DNA of 22,836 bases, from NCBI GenBank assembly GCA_002314265.1, contig DCEW01000074.1, positions 7,037 through 29,872 of the forward strand. Direction: 5' to 3'. The notes under the pieces are model-generated. The model was not told the DNA's origin and did no database searches. It worked only from the letters and a program-made list of their open reading frames with translations. This document shows positions 14,754 through 22,836 of this stretch, one piece after another. This DNA is from Flavobacteriales bacterium UBA1820 (GTDB lineage Bacteria > Bacteroidota > Bacteroidia > Flavobacteriales > UBA1820). Every line of letters starts with the position of its first letter. The stretch's first letter is position 1. The translations under genes were made by a program, and so were the position numbers.

Positions 14754-17700
14754 GTGATAAAGTTTCTCATCCACAAGCCGGTGGCGGTGATGATGTCGTT
14801 CCTGGCGGCCGTGATACTCGGGGTGATCACGTATTTTACCCTGCCGGTATCGCTCCTGCCCGACATCTCCATCCCGGAGATCACCGTGCAGATATCTTCG
14901 CCCAGCACTTCGGCGCGCCAGCTCGAAAACAACGTCGTGCGCCGCATCCGTTCCCAACTCTTGCAGGTGGCCCACTTGAGCAGCATCGAAAGCCGCACCC
15001 GCGACGGACAGGCGGTGATCCGGATGCGCTTCGGCTACGGCACCGATACCGACTACACGTTCATCGAGGTGAACGAGAAGATCGACGCGGCGATGAATTC
15101 CCTGCCCAAGGACCTGGAGCGTCCCCGCGTGATCAAGGCTTCGGCCACCGACCTGCCGGTGTTCAATCTCAACCTCACGCTCAAGGAAGACCTTCCCTTT
15201 GAGGATACGGACAGCGAGAAATTCCTCGAACTGTCGGATTTTGCCACCAACGTGATCAAACGCCGCCTGGAGCAGTTGCCCGAAGTGGCGATGGTGGACG
15301 TTACCGGTACCGAATCCCGCCAGTTGTCGGTCATACCGGACGAATCCCGCATGACCTCGATCGGGCTCACGATCGACGAACTGGAGCAAATCCTCGTCCG
15401 CAACAACGCCGAACCCAGCCCGATGACCATCCAGGACGGGTATTACGAGTACAACGTCAAGTTTTCCTCGGTGTTGCGTACCCGGGAGGATGTCGAGAAT
15501 ATCTATTTCGAGAAAAACGGCCGGATGTACCGCCTCTCCGACGTGGCGCAGGTGGTCATTTCTCCGGAAAAGGTGGTAGGCTATTCGTATTTCAACGGCA
15601 AGCGTTCCATCGTCTTTTCGGTGATCAAGCAGTCCGACGCCAGCATGGAGGGTTTGAAGAAGTCCGTCAACCAAGCCATCTCTCGGCTCGAAAAGCAATA
15701 CCCGACCATCTCGTTCGACGTGTCGCAAAACCAGACGGAACTGCTGGATTTTACCCTGAGCAACCTCCAAAGCAACCTCTGGCAGGGCTTGCTCTTGATC
15801 TGCATCATTTCCGTCCTGTTCTTCAAGGATGTGCGCACCCCGCTGATCATCTCCCTGGGGTTGGTCGTAGCGCTGGTGATCAGCATGTTGTTTTACTACC
15901 TGTGCGGGCTTTCGCTCAACATCATTTCCCTCTCGGGGCTCATCCTGGCCTTGGGTATGATGATAGACAGTTCGATCATCGTTACGGACAATATCTCCCA
16001 GTACCGGGAAAAGGACGGACTGCTCGACCAGGCCTGCATCCGGGGTACCAACGAGATCATCACGCCGCTCTTGTCCTCGATCCTGACGACCATTGCGGTA
16101 TTTGTGCCCTTGGTCTTTGTCAGCGGCATAGCCGGCGCGTTGTTTTACGACCAGGCCGTTTCGGTCAGTCTGGGTCTGGCCGCTTCGTACATCGTGGGTA
16201 TTTTCTTCCTGCCGGTGGCTTACCGGATCATCTACGGGAGCAAAAAGATTGCATCCATCCGCACTCCCGGTATAGTCAAACGCTTTTTCGACCGGGTCAA
16301 TCTCGACTTCCTGTTCCGCTGGTACGACAAGGGCTTCGTCTGGATTTTCTCCAACCGGCGGTGGATCACCCCGTCGTTGCTGCTGGTATTCCCGCTGATC
16401 TTCTTTTTGTTCCAGGTGATCGAAAAGCGCAAGATGCCGTACCTGGACCACAGCGAGAACATCGTAACGGTCGAATGGAACGAGAACATCCATGTGGATG
16501 AAAACCGGGCCCGCACCCTCGACCTGTTGGCGGCGGTGCAGAGCGACTCGGTATTGCAGAGTTCGGCTTTGGTGGGCGAACAGCAGTTCCTCCTGCAGGG
16601 CGACGGGCAGTTGATGGCCTCCGAGACGAGCATCTATCTCAAGAGTTTCGATACGAAAGCCATCGAGGCGGTTACCGGCCGCGTGGTGGACTACATCGAG
16701 CGGAAATACCCGAAAGCCAAAGTGAGCGTTTCTCCGCCGGAAAACGTGTTCGAGAAGGTATTCGATACTTCAGAGGCCGAATTTACCGCGCAGATCCTCC
16801 GTCGGGAAAATGAAATGGAACCCCATGTGGATTCGCTGCTGGCCTTTATCGACACGCTGGCTCTGCGTACGGGCGGGAAGGCGCAGCTGCCCCTGTCCAA
16901 CCAGATCAACGTAACGGTGGATTCGCGTGCACTGATCCTCTACGGGGTGTCGTTCGACCAGATCGCCGGGACGCTCAGCACCCTTTTCGGGGAAAATACC
17001 GTTTCCACCCTGCGTTCGAACCAACAGTACCTGCCCATCGTCATTTCCAGCCGGGAGAGGGACCTCGAGGAGGTTTTCTCGCGCACGATGGTGTCGATCC
17101 CCGGTTCGGCCCAGGACGGAGGGTTGCCGGTGCAGGTGCCTCTGTCCAGTTTTATCCGCGTAACCCAAGGGGTGGACTTCAAGACGATCCATGCCGGAAA
17201 GAACGGCGAGTACGTCCCGGTGAACTACACCGGGGTGGAACATCCCGACCGACTGGTGGCGCAGATCCGGGAACAGACCCTGCAGAGCGGCCAGTACGAT
17301 GCCGATTTTACGGGCAGCGTGTTTACCAACCGGGATCTGTTTCTCGAGATGGCGATCGTGCTGGGGATCTCGCTGCTGCTGTTGTACTTTATCCTGGCGG
17401 CGCAGTTCGAGTCGCTGGCCCAGCCGCTGATCGTCCTGCTCGAGATCCCGATCGATATCGCCGCTGCGCTGCTCATGCTGTGGGCGTGCGGCAATTCGAT
17501 CAACGTAATGTCGGTCATCGGCATGGTGGTGGCTTGCGGTATCGTGATCAACGACTCGATCCTCAAGATCGATATCATCAACCAGTTGCGTAAAGGGGGG
17601 ATGCCCATCCTCCAGGCCATCCACGTGGCCGGGCACCGGCGTTTGCGAGCCATCGTCATGACCAGCCTGACGACCATCCTGGCCATGGTGCCGCTGTTGT

Positions 17701-17900
17701 TCAGTCGGGATATGGGTAGCGAGCTCCAGGCGCCTTTGTCCCTTTCCATCATCGGCGGCATGTTGGTGGGAACGCCCATCAGCCTGTATGTCATTCCGTT
17801 GATCTACTGGTTCATTTACAGCAAGGGCGACCGCAAGGAAAAGGAAGCGGAGGCGGCCCTCATTTCTGGTAAAAGCATCGAAAAAGCAACGGACTTATGA
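14754..17900 (+). CDS. RND efflux permease A (HAE1-like)
   Basis: This 1048-residue inner-membrane transporter begins at GTG (MIKFLIHKPVAVMMSFLAAV). It has the typical RND plan: TM1, a large periplasmic porter loop (~35-330), TM2-6, a second helical/porter half and TM7-12. The pump should be driven by the proton motive force. Compared with E. coli AcrB, TM4 reads GMMIDSSIIVTDN: Asp405 matches Asp407, but Asp408 is Ser. TM10 reads GIVINDSILKIDI: the Lys940 position is Asn933, with an acidic Asp934 next to it and a Lys five residues on. The TM11 RLRAIVMTS keeps the Arg equivalent to Arg971. It overlaps the next gene by four bases (ATGA), so the two are translationally coupled. Substrate is not predictable from sequence. 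Confidence 0.92.
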   Translation: MIKFLIHKPVAVMMSFLAAVILGVITYFTLPVSLLPDISIPEITVQISSPSTSARQLENNVVRRIRSQLLQVAHLSSIESRTRDGQAVIRMRFGYGTDTDYTFIEVNEKIDAAMNSLPKDLERPRVIKASATDLPVFNLNLTLKEDLPFEDTDSEKFLELSDFATNVIKRRLEQLPEVAMVDVTGTESRQLSVIPDESRMTSIGLTIDELEQILVRNNAEPSPMTIQDGYYEYNVKFSSVLRTREDVENIYFEKNGRMYRLSDVAQVVISPEKVVGYSYFNGKRSIVFSVIKQSDASMEGLKKSVNQAISRLEKQYPTISFDVSQNQTELLDFTLSNLQSNLWQGLLLICIISVLFFKDVRTPLIISLGLVVALVISMLFYYLCGLSLNIISLSGLILALGMMIDSSIIVTDNISQYREKDGLLDQACIRGTNEIITPLLSSILTTIAVFVPLVFVSGIAGALFYDQAVSVSLGLAASYIVGIFFLPVAYRIIYGSKKIASIRTPGIVKRFFDRVNLDFLFRWYDKGFVWIFSNRRWITPSLLLVFPLIFFLFQVIEKRKMPYLDHSENIVTVEWNENIHVDENRARTLDLLAAVQSDSVLQSSALVGEQQFLLQGDGQLMASETSIYLKSFDTKAIEAVTGRVVDYIERKYPKAKVSVSPPENVFEKVFDTSEAEFTAQILRRENEMEPHVDSLLAFIDTLALRTGGKAQLPLSNQINVTVDSRALILYGVSFDQIAGTLSTLFGENTVSTLRSNQQYLPIVISSRERDLEEVFSRTMVSIPGSAQDGGLPVQVPLSSFIRVTQGVDFKTIHAGKNGEYVPVNYTGVEHPDRLVAQIREQTLQSGQYDADFTGSVFTNRDLFLEMAIVLGISLLLLYFILAAQFESLAQPLIVLLEIPIDIAAALLMLWACGNSINVMSVIGMVVACGIVINDSILKIDIINQLRKGGMPILQAIHVAGHRRLRAIVMTSLTTILAMVPLLFSRDMGSELQAPLSLSIIGGMLVGTPISLYVIPLIYWFIYSKGDRKEKEAEAALISGKSIEKATDL

Positions 17901-19426
17901 GAAAGCATCGTTTTTCCGTCTCCCGGATAGGAATCGTCCTTCTGCTGGCTATTGGTTCGCTCCCGGTGGAGGCTCAGCAGGAGTCCTCCGAAGCTCCCCG
18001 TCAACTTACCCTTCGGCAGGCCATCTCGCTGGCTACGGATAGTTCCTTGGCCTCGTTCCGGGCGCGGCATTCGTATCTGTCCTCCTATTGGCAGTACCGC
18101 ACCTACAAGGCGCAAAACTTGCCGCAGCTCAACCTGACTTCGACCCCGATCAGTTACAACCAGAATTTCGTGCTGCGTTACAATTCGGATACCAATACCG
18201 ACGAATACCGTCCGCAGCAGAACATTTCTTCTTCCCTCGGGTTGAGCATCCAGCAGAACGTCGGGCCGCTGGGCGGTACGTTTTACATCGAGAGCGACCT
18301 GGCCTTTTACAGAAACTATGGCGACGCGGACCAGCAGCAGTTTTCCGCCACCCCGTTCCGCATCGGGTACTACCAGCCACTGTTCGGTTACAACCAGTAC
18401 CGGTGGGACAAGCGCATCGAACCGATCAAATACGAAGCGGCCAAACGTACCTTGCTCTACAACATGGAGGACATCGCCCAGCAGGTGACCGACTTGTTCT
18501 TTGCCTTGGTGATGGCCCAGGAAAACTACAAGATGGGGCAGGCCAACCTGGCCAATGCCGATACCCTGTATGCCATCGGACAACAGAAGTACGACATCGC
18601 CTCGATCTCCAAGTCGGACTTGCTTTCCCTCAAACTCGATGTGGTCGATGCCCGCAATTCGCTGGAAAATTACCGGCTGGAGCTCAAGCGTGCCAAGTTC
18701 AGCCTGACTTCGTACCTGAATCTGCCCGAGGATGTGGACATCGAACTGGAGATACCCGATCTGCCGGTCGAGAGTTTTATCGATCCGGAAAAGGCGCTTT
18801 CCTACGCCGCGACCAACAATCCTCAGATCATGGAATTCCGCCGCCGGGAACTCGAAGTGGAATCCGCCATGCAGAAAGCCAAGGTGGAGAGCCGGTTTTC
18901 GGCGACCCTGCGTGCCAGCGTAGGCTTCAACCAGGCGGCCGAAACCCTCGGTTCGGCGTACCGAAACCTCCAGCGCCAGGATCAGGTGTCGGTGGGTTTG
19001 AGCATCCCCATTGTCGATTGGGGCATTGCCAAAGGGCGGTACAATATCGCCAAGAGCAACTACGACATGGAGATGGTCTCCATCGAGCAGGATCGCATCT
19101 CGCTCGAGCAGGACGTGATCATGACCGTGAGCGAATTCAACATCCAGCTCGATCTGGCCAAGTCTTCCCTCGAGGCGCTCGAACTGGCCCGGCAGGTGTA
19201 TCGCAACACCATGGAGCGCTTTATCATCGGCAAGGCCAACGTAACCGACCTCACCTCCGCCTTCTCCCGGCAGAATACGGCGCAGACCAACTACATCACG
19301 GCCTTGCGAAACTACTGGAACAGCTATGCCAAGATAAAGAAACTGACGCTCTTCGACTTCGAGAACGGGATGTCCCTTTCCGAAAATTTCGACCTCATGT
19401 ATTCGATGCTCACTTCCCGGCGGTGA
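17897..19426 (+). CDS. TolC-family outer-membrane efflux channel
   Basis: This 509-residue protein has a signal peptide ending VEA-26 and then two OEP-type repeats. Each combines outer-membrane beta strands (first one around 95-150, LNLTSTPISYNQNF and GGTFYIESDLAFY) with long coiled-coil helices (~165-250 and ~330-480). These helices form the periplasmic tunnel as a trimer. Features seen include QLTLRQAISLA at the start, typical of the family, and IDWGIAKGRYNIAKSNYD in the second repeat. The ATG overlaps the stop of permease A. It docks with the adaptor and gives the exit duct. It sits between the two permease genes, as in many Bacteroidetes RND operons. There is no lipobox, unlike OprM-type channels. 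Confidence 0.9.
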   Translation: MRKHRFSVSRIGIVLLLAIGSLPVEAQQESSEAPRQLTLRQAISLATDSSLASFRARHSYLSSYWQYRTYKAQNLPQLNLTSTPISYNQNFVLRYNSDTNTDEYRPQQNISSSLGLSIQQNVGPLGGTFYIESDLAFYRNYGDADQQQFSATPFRIGYYQPLFGYNQYRWDKRIEPIKYEAAKRTLLYNMEDIAQQVTDLFFALVMAQENYKMGQANLANADTLYAIGQQKYDIASISKSDLLSLKLDVVDARNSLENYRLELKRAKFSLTSYLNLPEDVDIELEIPDLPVESFIDPEKALSYAATNNPQIMEFRRRELEVESAMQKAKVESRFSATLRASVGFNQAAETLGSAYRNLQRQDQVSVGLSIPIVDWGIAKGRYNIAKSNYDMEMVSIEQDRISLEQDVIMTVSEFNIQLDLAKSSLEALELARQVYRNTMERFIIGKANVTDLTSAFSRQNTAQTNYITALRNYWNSYAKIKKLTLFDFENGMSLSENFDLMYSMLTSRR

Positions 19427-19479
19427 TCCCGCGGGGAAAGCCTCCCGGACTTTGAATCCCTCTACCCTTTGACCGTGCT

Positions 19480-22400
19480 ATGAACAAGCGTTTTCCATCA
19501 TTTACCATCATCATCCTGGCCGTGGCCCTGTCGATCATGGGAATCGCTCTGGTGCCCTTGCTGCCGGTCAAGCTCAGTTCGTCGCGCGTATTGCCCCAGA
19601 TTACGGTTTCGTACAACCTGCGCAATGCTTCGGGGGTCGTACTCGAGAGCGAGGTAACCTCCAAACTCGAAGCCGTACTGGCCCGTATTCAGGGGGTGAA
19701 AAACATCTCGTCGGTTTCGTCTTCGGGCAGCGGCTATATTTCCCTGGAGTTCGACAAGTCGGTCGATATGGACATCGCCCGCTTCGAGGTGTCCACCGCC
19801 GTGCGGCAGGTATGGCCGCAACTCCCCGAGGGGCTTTCTTATCCGTCCGTTTCGGCGCGCAGCGCCGAAACCAGCGGTTCGGACCGCACGCCGTTTATCG
19901 TCTATACGATCAATGCCCCGGAACTGCCCTACAAGATCCAGCAGTATGCCGAGGAAAACTTTCAGCTGGAGTTGGCACGCATCGAGGGGATCAGTCAGGT
20001 GGATATTTCCGGCGCTACGCCCATGGAGTGGATCCTGGAATACGACCTGGAACAGCTCCGCGCCTTGGGCATCACCACCTCCGACATTACCGGGGCGGTG
20101 AACGAATACGTTCAGACCAATTACCTGGGGATGGCCCATACGATCGACCTGTCGGGCAACGTGGCACTGATGCGGCTGGCCATCCTGCCGCAAGGGGAGT
20201 TCGATGTGGACAACCTTTCGCAAATCCCGGTCAAGAAGGTGGACGGGACGATCATTACCCTCGACAAACTGGTGCGCGCGAGCCATCAGCAGCAAAAGCC
20301 TTCGTCGTATTACCGCATCAACGGACTGAATACCGTTTCGATGCGCCTGTTTGCCGAGAAGAGTGCCAACCAACTGGAACTGAGCCGACAGGTGCGGGAG
20401 ACGATGGACCGTCTTACCGAGGCGATGCCTCCGGGGTTCGAGGTGAGCTTGTCGAACGATACGACCGAGTATATCCGCGCCGAGCTGGACAAGATCTATT
20501 TCCGCAGTGGACTCACGGTGGCTATCCTGCTGCTTTTCGTGCTGATGGTAAGCCGGAGTTTTCGCTACCTGGCGATGATCTTTTTTTCGATGGTCTCCAC
20601 GCTGGCCATCTCGGCGATCTTCTATTATCTGGCCGGGGTGGAGATACACATCACTTCGCTGGCGGGGATCACCATCTCCTTGTGCCTGATCATCGACAAT
20701 ACGATCGTGATGGCCGACCAGTTGAAACACCGGCACAATTTCAAGGCCTTCCTGGCCATCCTGGCGGCTACGCTGACCACCATCTCGGCCATTGTGGTGG
20801 TCTTTTTCCTGCCGGACGACGTGAAGGTAACCCTCGAGGACTTTTCGATGGTGATCATCATCAATCTGGCGGTGTCGCTCTTCGTAGCGCTGTTCCTGGT
20901 GCCAGCCTTGATGGACAAGTTCGGGATCTACGACCAGAAGCGCAACGTATTCGCCGTGTCGCGTTTTCTGCCCGGGTGGTGGACCCGTTCCCGCTTCCGG
21001 GGCAAGCGTTCGGTGGTGTACCTCAACCGTTTCTTCGAGCGGCAGATCCGTTTTATCTACCGGCATCGGGCTTGGGCGATCCTCGTGCTCATTCTGGCTT
21101 TCGGCCTTCCGGTGTTCAAGCTCCCCGAGAAGGTCGAGGGCGAGGGCTTCTGGGCGACGGCCTACAACAAGACCCTGGGTTCGTCCACCTACAAGGAAAA
21201 GGTAAAACCCATCGTGGACAAGGCCTTGGGCGGTACGCTCCGTCTGTTTGCCGACAAGGTGTCCACCGGGACGTATTACAGCAGCGACCGGCAGGAGACG
21301 GTCCTGTACATGTCGGGCTACATGCCTACCGGGACGACCCTCGAGCAGATGAATGCCGTGGTGATGGAGATGGAGAGTTATCTTTCGGAGTTTCCCGAGA
21401 TCCGCCAGTTCCAAACCTCGGTGTATAAGAACAGTGCAAGCATCCGGGTATTTTTTACCAAGGAGGCACTGAAGACTTCCTTTCCCCTTTCGTTGGATGA
21501 AGAGGTCAAATCCAAAGCCAATGCCTTGGGAGGGGCGCAGTGGTCGGTTTCGGGCGTGGGCGACTATTTCTCCAACCGCACCTACGAGTCGGCCGGGAAC
21601 AATTCCATCACGGTGCGGGGTTACAACTACGACCAACTCTGGGGCATCGCCCTGGCGATGAAAGAACGCCTGCTCACCAACCAGCGTATCCGCGAGGTGT
21701 CGATCAATTCCCAGTATTCGTACCAGAAACAGGACTATACCGAATACACTTTCTCCTACGACCGTGAGCAAATGACCAATTCGGGTATTGCACCCGGACA
21801 GGTCAATACGAACATTTACGACATCCTCGGCGAACCGTCCGTAGCCCGGGTTCAGGGCGACGGGTACATGGAGCAGGTAAAACTCCGCTCGCGTCAGCGG
21901 GATGCCTACGACGTGTGGAATGTGCGCAATACGGCGGAGCAGGAAGACTCCACCCAGTATCGTTTGGCGCAGTTCGGCGATGTGGTCAAGACCCAGGCTC
22001 CGCAGGAGGTGCGCAAGTCCAATCAGCAGTACACCCTGGTGCTTCAGTACGACTACATCGGTTCGTCCGTCTCGGCGGAAAAGGTGCTCAAGAACTTCAA
22101 GAAGGAGTTCGAAGAGACGATCCCTGTGGGTTATTCCATCGATACCGACCGCCGCTGGGGGTGGGGAAGCTCCTCCGGAGAGTTGTATTTCGTGCTGGGG
22201 ATCATCGCGGTGATCATCTTTTTCCTTTGTTCCATTCTGTTCAATTCGCTCCGTCAGCCTTTTGCCGTGATCATGGGGATTCCGATATCCCTCATCGGGT
22301 TGTTCCTGACGTATTATCTGTTCGAGGTGCGGGTGGACGAAGGGTGCTTTGCGGCCATGATCCTGCTGAGTGGTATTACGGTCAATGCCTCCATTTACAT

Positions 22401-22788
22401 CATCAACGACTACAACAACGTAGCCAAGTCCTGCCACCGCAGCAAGATGGGCACGTACAAGAAGGCCTTCAACTCGAAGATAACCTCCATCATGCTCACC
22501 GTGCTGTCCACCGTGCTGGGGTTTGTGCCGTTTTTGGTCGGTGCACGGGAAGGCTTCTGGTATCCGATGGCCATGGGAACCATCGGGGGGCTGGTCATGT
22601 CGCTGGCGGGGATCTATTTCTTCCTGCCGCTCTTTATGGGGATAGGCCGTCGGGAAGCGGGCGATGCTCCGCCTAAAGCGCGAATCCCGTTCCGGGAGCG
22701 TTTGTCCCGCTGGAAGAACCTGCTCGGGCGTTTCTTTGCGTGGGTGCGTGCGAAGGTTTTCCGCTGGGGACGCAGGGCTTCGGCTTGA
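19480..22788 (+). CDS. RND efflux permease B (divergent)
   Basis: This 1102-residue inner-membrane protein starts MNKRFPSFTIIILAVALSIMG. Its porter loop has the RND pattern VLARIQGVKNISSVSSSGSGYISLEF. TM4 reads LCLIIDNTIVMADQ: Asp406 matches AcrB Asp407, but Asp408 is Asn. TM10 reads GITVNASIYIINDYNN: the Lys940 position is Val968. In TM11 (SKITSIMLTVLSTVLG) the Arg971 position is Thr. So only one of four AcrB relay residues is visible. It may therefore be a low-coupling partner of permease A, comparable to the split roles described for MdtB/MdtC, or may couple differently. It lies 53 bases after the channel gene in the same operon and ends just before a terminator. No regulator is visible nearby. 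Confidence 0.9.
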   Translation: MNKRFPSFTIIILAVALSIMGIALVPLLPVKLSSSRVLPQITVSYNLRNASGVVLESEVTSKLEAVLARIQGVKNISSVSSSGSGYISLEFDKSVDMDIARFEVSTAVRQVWPQLPEGLSYPSVSARSAETSGSDRTPFIVYTINAPELPYKIQQYAEENFQLELARIEGISQVDISGATPMEWILEYDLEQLRALGITTSDITGAVNEYVQTNYLGMAHTIDLSGNVALMRLAILPQGEFDVDNLSQIPVKKVDGTIITLDKLVRASHQQQKPSSYYRINGLNTVSMRLFAEKSANQLELSRQVRETMDRLTEAMPPGFEVSLSNDTTEYIRAELDKIYFRSGLTVAILLLFVLMVSRSFRYLAMIFFSMVSTLAISAIFYYLAGVEIHITSLAGITISLCLIIDNTIVMADQLKHRHNFKAFLAILAATLTTISAIVVVFFLPDDVKVTLEDFSMVIIINLAVSLFVALFLVPALMDKFGIYDQKRNVFAVSRFLPGWWTRSRFRGKRSVVYLNRFFERQIRFIYRHRAWAILVLILAFGLPVFKLPEKVEGEGFWATAYNKTLGSSTYKEKVKPIVDKALGGTLRLFADKVSTGTYYSSDRQETVLYMSGYMPTGTTLEQMNAVVMEMESYLSEFPEIRQFQTSVYKNSASIRVFFTKEALKTSFPLSLDEEVKSKANALGGAQWSVSGVGDYFSNRTYESAGNNSITVRGYNYDQLWGIALAMKERLLTNQRIREVSINSQYSYQKQDYTEYTFSYDREQMTNSGIAPGQVNTNIYDILGEPSVARVQGDGYMEQVKLRSRQRDAYDVWNVRNTAEQEDSTQYRLAQFGDVVKTQAPQEVRKSNQQYTLVLQYDYIGSSVSAEKVLKNFKKEFEETIPVGYSIDTDRRWGWGSSSGELYFVLGIIAVIIFFLCSILFNSLRQPFAVIMGIPISLIGLFLTYYLFEVRVDEGCFAAMILLSGITVNASIYIINDYNNVAKSCHRSKMGTYKKAFNSKITSIMLTVLSTVLGFVPFLVGAREGFWYPMAMGTIGGLVMSLAGIYFFLPLFMGIGRREAGDAPPKARIPFRERLSRWKNLLGRFFAWVRAKVFRWGRRASA

Positions 22789-22793
22789 GATAG

Positions 22794-22819
22794 GCTTGTA
22801 GCGGGCAAGCGTTTTTTTT
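22794..22819 (+). terminator. intrinsic terminator of the RND operon
   Basis: GCTTG (22794-22798) and CAAGC (22806-22810) form a 5-bp stem around a 7-base loop, followed by G and eight T. It lies a few bases after the stop of permease B. Confidence 0.65.
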
Positions 22820-22836
22820 GGCGGGCAAGCGAAGCG

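Noticed and set aside
14718..16493. Long open minus-strand frame (~590 codons)
   Set aside because: It is antisense to RND permease A and has no recognisable motifs.
19498..22437. Long open minus-strand frame (~980 codons)
   Set aside because: It is antisense to RND permease B, Arg/His/Asp-rich and without family features.

Overview
The window looks like a chromosomal segment from a GC-rich member of the Bacteroidota, probably Bacteroidales and perhaps close to Alistipes/Rikenellaceae; the genus is an inference. The evidence is several promoters of the Bacteroidetes type (TTG, 19-20 bases, then TAnnTTTG), A-rich leaders without Shine-Dalgarno sequences, and gene families common in that phylum. 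I found no tRNA, rRNA, CRISPR array, insertion sequence or integrase.

Layout. Positions 37-2222 are on the minus strand: an HD-domain phosphohydrolase, then an operon of two tandem DUF805 membrane proteins closed by a strong hairpin terminator. A POT-family peptide/H+ symporter (2260-3768, minus) has its own promoter and a UUCG-loop terminator. Its promoter is back to back with that of a biotin-dependent carboxyltransferase (4055-5923, plus; oxaloacetate decarboxylase alpha / pyruvate carboxylase B type). A bidirectional terminator at 5976-6001 separates this gene from the next block.

Positions 6074-13159 (minus) are the unusual block: a three-gene cassette starting from a host-type promoter at 13221-13251. 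It encodes a 1592-residue phage-tail/tail-fibre protein, a 601-residue leaderless (no signal peptide) protein with InlB-like repeats, and a 72-residue two-helix membrane protein. No capsid, portal, terminase, lysin or integrase gene is nearby. Between the first two genes lies a 31% GC, non-coding stretch. On the opposite (plus) strand it has a very good promoter (8151-8181) and an intrinsic terminator (8348-8382), so it probably encodes an undescribed small RNA of about 195 nt. This cassette and its RNA are the best candidates for something new here.

Positions 13615-22788 (plus) are a complete tripartite RND efflux operon: lipoprotein adaptor, RND permease A, TolC-like outer-membrane factor, RND permease B, then a terminator. 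The two permeases are strongly diverged from each other, and both lack most of the AcrB proton-relay residues. This suggests either a heteromeric pump (compare MdtBC) or non-canonical coupling. The adaptor should join inner-membrane permease trimers to the outer-membrane channel to expel an unknown substrate.
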